Part shown: positions 22,436 through 34,643 of the stretch, piece after piece
Layout of the letters: each line of letters starts with the position of its first letter
How positions within the stretch are numbered: position 1 is the stretch's first letter
Assembly (NCBI GenBank): GCA_022496805.1
Contig: CM040094.1
Coordinates: forward strand, 7,463,501 to 7,527,500
DNA: 64,000 nt
Source: Pohlia nutans
Taxonomy: Eukaryota; Streptophyta; Bryopsida; Bryales; Mniaceae
Direction: 5' to 3'
Program-made: the position numbers and the translations under genes
The notes under the pieces: model-generated
The model's input: only the letters and a program-made list of their open reading frames with translations
Databases searched by the model: none
What the model was told of the DNA's origin: nothing

Positions 22436-23712
22436 ATATTGTGTGTGAGAGATCTTGTACTTGAAAAGCAAGGCCTAAAATTGAAGAGCTAGTGAAATAA
22501 TGTATGGGGATTAAAAGAAAATAGGTATCTATACGAGGATACTAAAGGAGGAGATTCACATAAAATTGACTTGATAATAAATGAGTACTTGTTAATTTAT
22601 GTTACAACTAGTCAAGAACATGATGATATGGCAAGAGGTGAATTTTTTAAGTTTGTGAAGAGAATGTGGATAGAAGTTTATGACTAAAGTATGAGCATAT
22701 CTTTCTTATTTTGGATGATTTTTTTGTTGTTTGGCATGCATTGTTTAATATTTGGGTAAGGGTTATGGCAATTTGCGCAAAAACAAATGAATGTAGATGT
22801 CACAATTTAAAGAAAAATTGGGCAAAGAATGATTGGAAGAGAAAAATGAAATTGAAAACTTTGCATATACTTATAAAGGTGTTGATCGTTCAAAATGAGG
22901 TGGAAGTAATTAGCATCTTTGGTGTTTGAAGTGTCATAAAAGCATATAAAGTAACTAAGGTGAGCATAGATTCATATTGATCATAATAGATTGATGACAT
23001 ATGTAGTTAGATAGAATATATAGGTTTTGAGTGTTAAATTTGTTGTTGCCTTTGTAACGTTAAGTATTTAAATATATTTTGTTGATTTATTAGATTTCAA
23101 AATAATAAAAACTGGTTGTTTCTTCATAAAAAGTATCAGTTATTATTATTTGCAATCCATGTGTGCTTTTTGCATGTGCATAAAAATAGATTAAAGGATT
23201 ATTATTTTGACAACTGCGCACATACCAAGAACATTTCTTTTTCAAATCCTTCATATGAAGAGGAGACAAATTGCAATATTGTTTATTTTAGCTTGGATCT
23301 CCTACCTAAACCATATTCTTATGATTGAGTTGAAAACAAAAGTTGAATGTCATCTAAGCTGATTGTATAGCTAGATCTTTGTATACTAATATTACAAAAG
23401 TTCCTTTGGATAGAGGTTTAGGAAAACTCCGTGTTTTGGATTTCCTCTTTAAAGGTTTGATAGTGTATTTTTTTAAATTGAATTCAAAATTGAAGCCTGC
23501 AACTCCATAATTTTTTCTTGGGCCACCGTAAAGAATTGTCATGGACTAAACAAGCGCAAAATAGGAGGGAGCCTTTTGATAGAGGCCCTACAAATCTATG
23601 CCCTAAAAGAAATTGTAAGACTAATTTAAAGAACTTTAAGTCATTTTCAATGACATCCATACGGTATTACATGTCGTATATATAAACGATGTTATTGAAA
23701 ATTAACTTCAAG
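21340..23712. other. 2.4 kb without a recognisable gene
   Basis: Strongly AT-rich. Contains the (TA)n microsatellite at 22379-22433. Open frames at 21694-21963, 22711-22929 and 23116-23328 are lysine/isoleucine/phenylalanine-rich translations of AT-rich DNA without motifs. I see no inverted termini. Confidence 0.35.
22379..22433. repeat. (TA)n microsatellite, about 27 units
   Basis: Uninterrupted TATATA… run of about 55 bp. Confidence 0.95.
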
Positions 23713-25868
23713 TGAGTGCTTTTGATTACTGGATTTCAAATTGATGACTTCAAATTGATGACTTAATCTGGTTATGGCTTATTCTCTTATCACTAGTAGA
23801 TAATTCAACTCAAATGTGCTCATATGTACACAACCTTGAATTTACAAACTCAATTAAATTTCTCAACTCAATTGTCTATGTGGAGAGGGCCATGATATTT
23901 TACCCAAAAAGCAGGGTTGGCAAAAAAATCTAAAAAATAACTAATTAATTTGATTGAAAACATTTTTTTTTAAATACGATTGTTGTAGATGGTGAAGAAA
24001 AATCTTAAAGAAAAGGTACAAATCTTGCCATTTAGCAAAATAAAATCTTTCAAAAAATTTAATTATTCAATGTCTTGTGCTGAGTTTGGTATGTGGGTAC
24101 GGTATGAAGAATATGAACCAAGTTTCGAAAATATATCTATACATTAAACCTGAAACGTCCAAGGTTTTTGTTCATTTAGCATCATTTTTGTGCCTATATT
24201 TTTTCTTTTAAAAACTATTATTGTTGTTATTTTTAGATAATATCAAAATGAACCCAAAGATGTTAAAGTTTACTCCAATAGACAGATTTTTCTCAAATTT
24301 GGATGACAGAACTAATAAAAATTTTAAAAAATTCACACCCAATGAATAGAAAAATTTATTTCATACAGACAAAAAAATTGAACATGATTGTATTAAAGCT
24401 CATATATTCATATATAGTCAAAGGTTTGTTGACTTTTCATGAAATACAATCTTTTGATGTTTATTCTTCATTCAACATTGACCATTTTCACAAAAAGATA
24501 CTTCATTAGATGAAAATTCTAATTTAACTAAAGGCTTTAGTTTGAAATTTTGTCTAAAAATAGAAATATAACCTTTGAGAACAAGATCCTTTGTAGAGTA
24601 GTCAAACTTCCCAGTTATGAGCAATTTGTTTTTGTTAAATTTGTTTGATTCATTTTTTATTTTTTTTGAAGAGATGACTTCTTTTCACTTCTTTTTTTTC
24701 ATAATTTTTGAAACTAAAATGAATTTAACATGATTTTTGAGATCTATATGCAAAATAAATCATAATAATTAGCTAAATAATCCAAATGATCTCAATTCCT
24801 GGTTGGAAATTTTAGACATGTACAAAAATTATCTAGTGTACTCAAAATGAAAAAATATTTAAAATTTGAAGATTTGATTAGTGTATATGCAATGTAGCAC
24901 TTGTAATGAGGACTTGCACCTTTTGAGTTTGCAAATGTGATAAAATATTTAATATTTGAAATTAAAAAGTAGTGTAGAAACTAAAGTTGATAAGTTTCAT
25001 TTCCTGAGTGGGTCTTGAAGGTAAAAATTCTCATCTTCAAGGTGAAAATTGAGTTTGACTGACCAACATCCACTCTATAGATGATTGTCCTCAAACGGTT
25101 AAACTACTAAAATGAGTTTTAGTAATCTAAATAACCTCTTTGGTCATAGTGGAAGTTTAACCTTTAAGGGACATGGTAAGTCCTAGGAACTTTGTTTTGA
25201 GGGAATATTATTAAATAAATAAATTATACAATCAACAAAAAAATTAGGAGACACGTCAAGGACTCGACTCATTTAATTGAAACTGATAGAGCTTGTGAGG
25301 CGAGATTCCTTTGAAGGATATTCCAATCGTTTTTTGTAAACATAATGGACATTTGACCTCTAACTGACATGGTAAGCCCGAGGGGCTTAGTTTTGAAGGG
25401 TGATATAAAAGACATTTTAGAAAGAGTGAACAGTGATGCAATTTGCAAGATCAGATTCTTCTGAAGGCTATCCCAATCATTTGTAGACATAGTGGACGTT
25501 TCAACCATAAAGGACACGAGAAGCCCGAGGGCTTTGTTAGAAAGGAATAATATAATTTTCTTTGGAAACAATCAACGCAAAAACAGAGGACTAGTTTGAT
25601 TGATAGTGATGGAGCTTGTCAAACAAGATTCCTTTGAACGCTGATCAAAGCTGTCTTATTCATTTCCTATAGACATTTGTTAGGTTACAGTGGTTTTTGA
25701 AGTCGGGCTATAATAGTTTAAACCAATGTGTTTTTGCTCTTGATTTGTTGAACTGTTAAGCCCTTGTTTGATATCATCAGATAGTTAGTGCATGGAGGGA
25801 TGCCCTAGCCAAACAATTGGCTCATATTCTTTCCGGCTACTCCCTTTATACCCCCTAAAAGCTTGAGG
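23713..25868. repeat. Right arm (B) of the large inverted repeat pair
   Basis: Reverse-complement match to 15425-17957. Homology starts at AAGTGAGTGCTTTTGATTAC and ends near CCCCCTAAAAGCTTGAGGGG, where it runs into the family C TTAA element. It lacks the 216-bp insertion of arm A. Open frames at 25256-25571 (minus) mirror those at 15809-16123 and contain no domain. Confidence 0.75.
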
Positions 25869-26954
25869 GGTATTGAACAAAACACATATGTGGTATAATA
25901 TGTGCCTTCTATTTGTTTGATGAAGTTTGGTACAATAGACAAAATGTAAGACATCATCTCTACAAATTATCCGTATCGTCAAACTTTCAAAAACAACTTT
26001 TAATTTTTTGTTAATGAATTTAAAAGCATTAAGGCCTTTGAAAATCTGTATAAATTATAATTATCACTTTTAGTGTATAAACTATAAATTGGTTATCGTT
26101 GATTTATCTATTATAACCTTCAAAAGAGCAAAAGAAATGACAAAGGGTCATGATTACTTTTGCAAATAGCAAATTTTACAACATTAAAACAATGTTGAGG
26201 TGATTCACTTTGAAATTTTCTCCCGGGTGGAGTTTAACCCCTAAACGTCTTCATCTATGTATAATTTGGATAGTTTTACAAAGATGCATTATAAAATGCA
26301 ACTCTTATGTTTATTTGAAACTTGATGTATGATTAAAAGTTATACATTTTGAAATTTAGATTTAATTTATATGGTTAGATCTTTGATTGCTGTCACTGAT
26401 ATTTTTCTATTAATTTTGAAACATAAAATAAATTATTATTTTGTAATTCGATTACAAATAAGATATTGACAATATGGAGATGAAATTTGTTGTGATGGCT
26501 TATATTGTAGTACTCTAGGTGTAGTGATTTATAGAGTTTTTTGAAGCTTGGTTTTATGAGTTTATTTTTCAAGAACACTTTTAAACTAAAATCTTCAAAA
26601 TTTTGGGTGAAACACTGCCACACAAAATGAGGCATAAATGTTTTAGAAATTGGTTCCTTTTCGATCGGATCCCACATACATGAAGCTAACTTCCCATAGA
26701 AAATTCAGTAAAAAAATCACACTACAAAAAGTGCATGACGGATGAGAAACCGTGGATGAAATTTTTACATAATGCAAAATATGCATGGTTGGGCAGTTAG
26801 GGGTTAACTTGAATTGACACAATTGAAATCATGTTGGAAAGTAGACTTGATGCAAAAAATTTAAATATATTTTTTTATTTTTTTATTTTTTTAATATATA
26901 TTCCGGGCAGCTCGTTAGATTCGGGCAACAACCAAAAAATGATTGTTTGAGCGT
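25851..26954. mobile_element. TTAA-class element, family C, degenerate ends, hosting another element
   Basis: The left terminus is TATA+CCCCCTAAAAGC, where the sibling at 26955-27505 has TTAA+CCCCTAAAAGC on that end. The right terminus stops at TTTGAGCG, with the expected CTTAGGGG missing, directly against the next element. Internal text (GTTTGATGAAGTTTGGTACA, AATTATCCGTATCGTCAAAC) matches 27505-26955 inverted and 42930-43478. Interrupted at 26234-26807. Confidence 0.65.
26234..26807. mobile_element. TTAA-flanked element (family G) with verifiable empty sites
   Basis: The left end is TTAACCCCTAAACGTCTTC and the right end is GGGCAGTTAGGGGTTAA. It is inserted in a family C copy: the flanks GGTGGAGT|TTAA and TTAA|CTTGAATTGACA join to the uninterrupted GGAGTTTAACTCGGATTG seen at 27112 (inverted) and 43320. 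Removing the element and one TTAA restores the site. Related to 34102-34643 and 34640-35204. Confidence 0.9.
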
Positions 26955-27505
26955 TTAACCCCTAAGCGCTCAAACGACCATTTTCTGGTCGCTGCCCGGA
27001 AAAAACGGGCTGCCCGGAACAAAAAATATATGTTTTTGAAAAAATAAAAAATAATTTAAAATACTACATCAAGTCTACTTTCCAACCCAATTTGAATTAT
27101 GGCAATCCGAGTTAAACTCCACCCGGGAGAATTTTTCAAAGTAGATCACCTCAACATTGTCTTAGTGTTACAAAATTTGCTATTTGGGGAAAGTAATGAT
27201 GATTCCTCCATCGTTTCTCTTGCTTTTTTGAAGTTTACGATAGATAGCCCAACTTTAACCAATCGTACTAAATTTTGAACTCTAAAATTGAAAATTATAA
27301 TTTATACAAATTTTCGAAGGTTAATGCTTTTAAATTCATTAAAAAATGATCTAAAGATTATTTAGGAAGTTTGACCGTACGGATAATTTGTAAAGATGAT
27401 ACTCTACATTTTGTCTATTGAACCAACCTTCATCAAACATATGGAAGGCACATATTATAACACATCTATGTTTTGTCCAATACCCCTCGGGCTTTTAGGG
27501 GTTAA
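26955..27505. mobile_element. TTAA-flanked element, family C, intact and inverted
   Basis: The left end is TTAACCCCTAAGCGCTC and the right end is GGGCTTTTAGGGGTTAA. It is 551 bp, lies head-to-head with the degenerate copy on its left, and keeps the uninterrupted TTTAAC site at 27111-27116. Confidence 0.85.
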
Positions 27506-28027
27506 GGGTTAAGGATTAAGAATTAAGAAAGATAGTTTGTTTTATTTTTATGTTATGTTGAAATCTCCCAAACCTTGCATTGGCGAAACGCATTCTTGAT
27601 ATTGTTGAAAACTCTGGGCGAAAGGGGTGGACCGGAGTAGTTTCATAACTTCATTTTATTTTACCTACAGTAGGGAGGTTCTAGATTAATAATCGGATTT
27701 GGTCACCATAAAATAACATAAATTATCAATAGTTTATTCTTAGTTTTTTTTTTTTAATTTTTTAATTTTTATTTTAAACATAGTTAAATCATGGGAAACA
27801 TTTACTAATGGCACACTAAGTTTGATGTTTTTTTAAAAGAGAAAAGTAAAGAAAAAAAACAAATAATTTTTGCAATTCCAGAACGACAGAATGATTTGGT
27901 CAGCAGATCGGATTGGAGAGGCCTTTTTGTTTTTCAACTTTTCCTTCTCAACTTGAGAATTTGCATCTTTCTGAAGAATCGAAGTCTCTCATCTTTATTC
28001 ATTTATTTACAATGTAATTTAGTCAAT
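27506..28027. other. Flank homologous to 15341-15420; otherwise unassigned
   Basis: GATTAAGAATTAAGAAAGATAG … GCGAAACGCATT parallels 15343-15422 in the same orientation, so the host DNA around these family C insertions was itself duplicated. The rest, including a T-rich stretch at 27745-27770, is unassigned. Confidence 0.45.
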
Positions 28028-28257
28028 TCAATCCCTAAAGGACCAAGGATTCATGATTTTAAAACAACAAATTCAATTGATCATATTGTGAAAAATATAA
28101 TTCAATTGAGACTGAATTTTATATCATTGGAATCAGTGAAGAACAATGCATATGTTGGTAAAGAAACAAATAAGTTTGAACAAAAAGAAGTCCACATAAA
28201 ACCTACTCAAAACTGCTAAAAAGAATATGAGGCCGAATTGAGGGCTTTAGGGGTTAA
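28028..28257. mobile_element. Short TTAA-class element with degenerate left end
   Basis: The left end is TTCAATCCCTAAAGGACC and the right end is GGGCTTTAGGGGTTAA. The left tetramer is TCAA instead of TTAA. About 230 bp. The open frame crossing it is not credible. Confidence 0.5.
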
Positions 28258-28956
28258 ATTTAAATTTTGTTATTTATTTTCATTATTTGTTATTATTATT
28301 TTTGCGGTCTCTCATCTTTACAAATCCAATGGAGGGGATGATTGGGAAAAAGCTCAATCATAGAGAGTTTTCTCACTTACCACATTTTGCATGACCACTG
28401 CGTCGTGTTGCACTTGATTTTTCTAATCATGGACAGAAAGGAGAACCACAAAAAAATTGATTTTTTTAACTTTTAAATATGGGAGGTACTAAGAAAAGCA
28501 AGCCTTGATTTAGGATTCGGGACCGTACAGAGCATATTTTCTAACATGGTTCACGTTTCCAAATAATGACGGACCCATTTTATTTATTGTTATAAAACCA
28601 TTAAAAATTATTTAACTTCATTTCTGAATTCTCAGTTTCTCAGCAAGACTGAATCACTGCAGTCAATTCTGCCATTTTATTTTATTTTTGTTCTTTTCTT
28701 TGCAGTGGAATAAAACTTGTTCCATTTGTGAAAAAAATAAAAAATAAAAAATAAATGAAAATAAAAATAAACACACAATTCTGCCCTCTGATTTCTTTGG
28801 GTCCATGTACGGTTTGTTCTCTTGTCCTTTTTGATTCAAAATCAAATCAAATAAATAAAATTCTTCCAATTTTGTTTGTTTGTTTTGATGCAGCAGTACA
28901 GTTTTGTGTTCTACCTTCTTTTCTTGGTTTAAAAAAATAAAAATAAAAGGTCTATA
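28258..28956. other. No gene; LINE 3' tail at about 28690-28760
   Basis: CTTTGCAGTGGAATAAAACT, TGTTCCATTTGTG and an A-rich run form another plus-orientation LINE 3' end. The remainder is AT-rich and unassigned. Confidence 0.4.
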
Positions 28957-29949
28957 TTAACCCTTGATATTGCTATTTGGACAACAGATCGTTTTGAAAA
29001 GTTATAGTTTTCTATCTTTCATTACATTTTGTAATTTGCCATTGCACGCTTTAGATAAGGTTGTTTGTACCAATTTGATTCTTTGATCTAAACATATATT
29101 GAATTATGCATATTCTTAAAAACATTAAGAATTTTTTTATACGTAGGTGATTTATAGATCAAAAGATACAATCATGAAAAGGTGAAAAAACTTAAGTGCA
29201 GGGAATTCCTAAAATTTTGCATACAATAGAGTTATTCGTAAACTAAAGGGTTGAATGGACCTTTGTTTGACTAAAATTTGGAGAAACGAAAACTATTGAG
29301 AGAAATTCTAGGAAACCAAAAGAATGGGTGAATGGGGACGGTCTAGGTATATATAGTGAGAATCTATTGCCAAAAAAGGGGTTAGCAATCACCTTCTTCG
29401 TGTGTGAAGGAGAATAATAGAAACTTGGGTGAGAAGTTATTTAGCACCGATTTTGGTGCTTTCAAAGTTTGCATCCACAGTTTTTTTTTTGGTACCCGAC
29501 ACACGTTCTTTTTTTAGGTTTATTGTCACTATTCACTCAAATCATGGTCCACTCACCCACTTTTGAGGGACTTTACGGATAACTCTAATGAAACATGCAT
29601 TTGAACTTTTGCACATAATGAGCTAATCTCCCATACAAACAACTGTGAGATCCATTTTACCAAATCCGAAACTGAATTTTGCATTTTGGACCATTTCAAA
29701 AAGTTTCAAATTCAGATAGGGGCAAAAAAAGAAAAGGTGAAGTCGGATTTGTAACTTATAATCTTACTATTGAGGAATCTTGAATGGTTTAAAATTTGTA
29801 AGTGCTAATAAATTCAAATTGGATGTAATATCCTACAATTGGATTAGCCAAAAAGATTTTAGATCACAAACTATTTGCCTTTCAAGAGTACATTTAGGCA
29901 ACTTTGGAGTGTTTGAAGAGAAACATGATAGTAGTCCTTCAGGGGTTAA
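28957..29949. mobile_element. TTAA-flanked element, family D, with nested insertion
   Basis: The left end is TTAACCCTTGATATTG (degenerate) and the right end is GTCCTTCAGGGGTTAA. The homology to 19368-19948 (GGTGATTTATAGATCAAAAG, TGCATTTTGGACCATTTC) is split by the element at 29229-29585. Confidence 0.65.
29229..29585. mobile_element. Miniature TIR element (GAGTTATCCGTAAAG family), copy 2
   Basis: The left end is GAGTTATTCGTAAACT and the right end is ACTTTACGGATAACTC, flanked by TA on each side (29227-29228, 29586-29587). The homologous position in the sibling element (about 19580) lacks it. Contains a tract of nine T (29480-29488) and GGTACCCGACAC. Confidence 0.65.
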
Positions 29950-30090
29950 ATCGACCCCAAAGAAAAAATGATCTTGACTTCACATGTAAAGAGTTCCCGT
30001 AAGTGATCTCTACAACGGCGTTTTACTTGCACAATTTGCTAATTTGTCAGTGGTGACACTGCAAAGGGTGGTAAAAGCTGTGAGTCTACG

Positions 30091-31012
30091 TTAACCCCTA
30101 AAATTTTGAGCGACCATATTCTGGTCGTTCCACTTTTTGGGCAGCCTCCAGGGACCTCATACTTTTAAAATTTCTAATGAAAATTTCAGTGTAGCTTCCA
30201 AAAACTACACTCTACATGTCGCACTTTGTTTCATGTCATTCTGATAAGTATTGCAAAAGTTATAAGCATTTGAAGTTTTTGAAGCGAGATCGGGCAGCAA
30301 GAAAATTTTAATTTTTTACTCTTTTTCAAAATATCTTTTTTGACTCATGATTGGTTGATCTTTATCTACAAATGAAGCTTTAAATCTACCCATTTTGAGC
30401 AATGGGATAAAAGTTATGAGGAGATCTGTTTTTTGGGCAGTTTGGACAAAAAAAACTTTGAAGCTCATTTCTAAACTCAATTTTCAATATTTTTTAATGA
30501 AATAAAAGGCACTAGGTGAAGATTTCCAAGTACAATACAACATTCTCACTGTTAAGATTGACATTTTACAATTCCATGCCAAACTTATTAATGATTTTCT
30601 TTTTCCTTTCACTTTGTACACACTTTTAGTAATTGTTTTATGAAAAAATTAATATGAGCTTTTTTCTTACAAGATTTTATATTTGAAGACTTAACTCAAT
30701 TTTTAACATGGCCTTGCCATTCAATGAATTTCTAACCCATTCAAAAAGAAGATATTAATTTCTAAAATTCAAATTTGTCAAGGATTGAACCCCAAAAAAT
30801 CTTCTTTTGCAACTTTGATCCTTATAATCTAAGAATCTAATGGTCATTTTACTCTCAAATTTTGTGCTCACATGAAAATTCAGGTTGGGTACTAGATCTT
30901 ACGGTTAAATGATGAAAAAAAAAAAAAAACATATGATTTCTTCTGCAACTTCCAAATGTTGCGTTTTTCATGGTTTTTTGTGAGAATACGGTCAAGGAAT
31001 TTTAGGGGTTAA
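30091..31012. mobile_element. TTAA-flanked element, 922 bp
   Basis: The left end is TTAACCCCTAAAATTTTGAG and the right end is GGAATTTTAGGGGTTAA. The left part resembles family C/G motifs (GCGACCATATTCTGGTCG, a short palindrome). Non-coding and AT-rich inside. Confidence 0.75.
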
Positions 31013-31212
31013 CATGAATTACCCATTAACCAACGCCTACTATACACCAACAATATCTCCATTGAAAGTTTCTAATTCTGGATTCAAAAAAAAGAACAAA
31101 AAAGAAGTTTTAAATTCTATATCAATACTAGGTTTGCGTGAAAAAGTTTAAAGCGTTGGTTTATGGGCCATCCTCTTATGGCATAAATCCCATTTTCACT
31201 CATTGTCTGAAC

Positions 31213-31767
31213 TTAACCCTTTAAGGACCGCGCATCCAAATAGTGGATGATTGTTGGTCAAAGCCAATTTTGAACTTGAAGATGACGTTTTTTGATATTG
31301 CTCTCAATTGAGAAAATGAAGTTTATCAAGTCTAGTTTTCACTTCACTTTTCGGATCTTACAAATTTCAAGTATTAAATATTTTATTTCTGTTGCAAGCT
31401 AGGTAGCTCAAAGTCGGAATTGCATTGCATAGAATGTTCACTTCTTGAATTTTAAAATTAAAATTCAAAAATTCTACAAAAATGTATCATGTAATTCTCC
31501 ATTTTCATTTGCACATGTTCTAAAAAATATATATTTTTTGAAAATTTTATGTAATTAATATGAATTTCTTGAAGTGCTTGACCTAAAGACTTGTAAAAAA
31601 TTCATTTTGTATTAAAAAAAAATAGAAATTTCCAGGACTAATAGGAAACATTCAATTTCATGCATGAAAAATATCAAAAGATAAATTTTATTAATTCTTG
31701 AATGCTGAACTGTGTATAAAAGTGTAGTTTGACTATTCTGCAAAGGAATGGGACGTTAAAGGGTTAA
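31213..31767. mobile_element. TTAA-flanked element, 555 bp
   Basis: The left end is TTAACCCTTTAAGGACCG and the right end is GGGACGTTAAAGGGTTAA. Internal sequence (TTCAAGTATTAAATATTTTA … GCATTGCATAGAATGTTCAC) resembles 16430-16520 and 24890-24970 in the inverted arms, so the arms probably contain relatives of this family. Confidence 0.75.
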
Positions 31768-32367
31768 TCCTTCACTTTCTGTGCACTCTTCCCTACATTT
31801 ATTTGTTTAATTTCCACAAAAGCAAAGCATCAAATGATGCTTTGTCTACACTCTAGGATTCATTTAATTTGAAGACATTTACTTGTGAGTTGTGACGACA
31901 ACAGGGAATGAGATTTTATTAAAAAGCCCCAAATCTCTCCCAACGGAATCATTTACAGGAGACCTTTCACTGCAATTACTGTGGGCTATACTAATAATTC
32001 ACACCATACTTTAACATAACATTCTTTAGTAGCCCCACCGTTCACTTTTGGAATTGGGCATCACAGACCAAAATCATTGCTAGAATTGTAATCTTTTAAA
32101 GAATAAAACCCATCTTTACCTAAGGATGGCTTGAATGATCAATAAACTTATATATTTTTATAATAATTTTTGCATGTTCCACATCATCAATTCCTTGTTC
32201 AGATGTTGATTTTCTAAACAAAAGGATGTGCTAAAAAATGTTATGAGTTTTTAGTGTAACTTTCTTCTTGTAATAATCTTTTCAACGTATCTAGAATCAA
32301 ATTATACCAAACTTTACACTAATTCATTTTTTTATGTTAAATTGTAAAACGAAAATTTTAATTGAGT
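31768..32367. other. No recognisable feature
   Basis: Mixed AT-rich sequence with no termini, motif or coding signal. Confidence 0.35.
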
Positions 32368-33570
32368 ATATATAAATATATAAATATATAAATATATAAA
32401 TATATAAATATATAAATATATAAATATATAAATATATAAATATATAAATATATAAATATATAAATATATAAATATATAAATATATAAATATATAAATATA
32501 TAAATATATAAATATATAAATATATAAATATATAAATATATAAATATATAAATATATAAATATATAAATATATAAATATATAAATATATAAATATATAAA
32601 TATATAAATATATAAATATATAAATATATAAATATATAAATATATAAATATATAAATATATAAATATATAAATATATAAATATATAAATATATAAATATA
32701 TAAATATATAAATATATAAATATATAAATATATAAATATATAAATATATAAATATATAAATATATAAATATATAAATATATAAATATATAAATATATAAA
32801 TATATAAATATATAAATATATAAATATATAAATATATAAATATATAAATATATAAATATATAAATATATAAATATATAAATATATAAATATATAAATATA
32901 TAAATATATAAATATATAAATATATAAATATATAAATATATAAATATATAAATATATAAATATATAAATATATAAATATATAAATATATAAATATATAAA
33001 TATATAAATATATAAATATATAAATATATAAATATATAAATATATAAATATATAAATATATAAATATATAAATATATAAATATATAAATATATAAATATA
33101 TAAATATATAAATATATAAATATATAAATATATAAATATATAAATATATAAATATATAAATATATAAATATATAAATATATAAATATATAAATATATAAA
33201 TATATAAATATATAAATATATAAATATATAAATATATAAATATATAAATATATAAATATATAAATATATAAATATATAAATATATAAATATATAAATATA
33301 TAAATATATAAATATATAAATATATAAATATATAAATATATAAATATATAAATATATAAATATATAAATATATAAATATATAAATATATAAATATATAAA
33401 TATATAAATATATAAATATATAAATATATAAATATATAAATATATAAATATATAAATATATAAATATATAAATATATAAATATATAAATATATAAATATA
33501 TAAATATATAAATATATAAATTATATATTTATATATTTATATATTTATATATTTATATATATTTATATAT
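32368..33570. repeat. Octanucleotide (TATATAAA)n tract with inverted terminus
   Basis: From about 32368 to 33520 the 8-bp unit TATATAAA repeats without a visible error, roughly 144 units. At 33520/33521 the sequence switches to its own complement (TTTATATA) for about six units with slight irregularity (to 33570), which can fold back on the direct part. The absence of point changes implies very recent expansion or an assembly-collapsed or extended tract. Confidence 0.95.
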
Positions 33571-33745
33571 ATTGGAATTACTTTGGCCCACAGTAATGGC
33601 ATGGAAAGTGTAGCTGTCAATGGTAATTGTACTGATGTCTTTACAAACAGAGCAATATTTTCAAAGCAAATGGACCGGGTGGAGTGCTGCTTAGCAGATA
33701 CCCAATGCATGTTCCATTGAAAGAATGTCCTAACGTAACTATACC

Positions 33746-33841
33746 TTAAAAGGACCATTTACCTAAAAGCGTGTGTATCTATTGCAGGTTACATTTTTTT
33801 GGTGAAATGTCTACACGCTTTTAGGTGAATGTTCCCTTTAA
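33746..33841. mobile_element. 96-bp foldback element between TTAA sites
   Basis: AAGGACCATTTACCTAAAAG plus CGTGTGTA pairs with TACACGCTTTTAGGTGAATG plus TTCCCTT. TTAA lies at each end (33746-33749, 33838-33841). The loop is about 35 nt. Confidence 0.65.
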
Positions 33842-34105
33842 CTCCTCAAAGAGGTTGTCCTTGTTCATACGGTACGCATACATAGACAAACATTTGCATA
33901 CAAGTCGCGCGTGTATTGTAGCATAATGCGTCCTATTGGGCCAAAAAATTGTTAGCATTGTAATTTGTAAGAACTACAAGACATATTGTTGTAAAATTTT
34001 CTCAAATTTTTTTCTTGTGTGGAAGATCGTGAAACAATTTTTATACAAATGTGGTAGTGAGAAACAGTAAAGCACATTGAGGTTGTTGCATGCATGTGGG
34101 GTTAA
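33842..34105. mobile_element. Right part of a TTAA element related to 11526
   Basis: It ends CATTGAGGTTGTTGCATGCATGTGGGGTTAA, the inverse of the element starting at 11526, with further inverse homology at 33975-34070. The left end is not resolved; it may be the TTTAACTCCTC at 33838. Confidence 0.45.
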
Positions 34106-34643
34106 CCCCTAAAGGACCAACCGTTTATTTTTTGAACGCTGTATTGATTTTTCTCATCCGTCATGCACTTTTTGCAAGGACAAGAAATACAACAAATTTT
34201 ATGGCAAGATAGCTTCGTGCATGTAATGATCTAATTAGAAAGGGGATGATTTATGCCTCTTTTCATGTTGGAGTGATTCACCAAAATTTCAAAGATTTTA
34301 GTCTAAATGTGCATTTGAATACATAAACTTATTAAATTTAACCAACCAAAAGATCTCCCAAAATCGTTGTGCACTTAGAGTATTACATTTCAACCCATCA
34401 CAACAAATTTCATCTACAAATTGTCAATATCTTTTTTGTAATTTGAAACCTGAAACTTCAGAATTTATATAAAAATATTGGTGATAGAAATTGCAAATCT
34501 AACCATATGAATAGAATCTTAAATTCATAATGTACCACTTTGATTCATTCTTCAAGTTCAACATATCCCTCTTAGTTGCATTTTATGATGCATCTTTGCA
34601 TTGCTGCCAAATTTGGAGAGGGGTGAGGACGTTTAGGGATTAA
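34102..34643. mobile_element. TTAA-flanked element, family G, first of an abutting pair
   Basis: The left end is TTAACCCCTAAAGGACC and the right end is GGACGTTTAGGGATTAA. CTCATCCGTCATGCACTTTT near the left end matches the next copy and 26740 inverted. It shares the TTAA at 34640-34643 with its neighbour. Confidence 0.8.

Noticed and set aside
32368..33570. CRISPR-like or satellite centromere array
   Set aside because: The unit is a simple 8-bp A/T repeat without spacers or longer periodicity; microsatellite expansion is sufficient.
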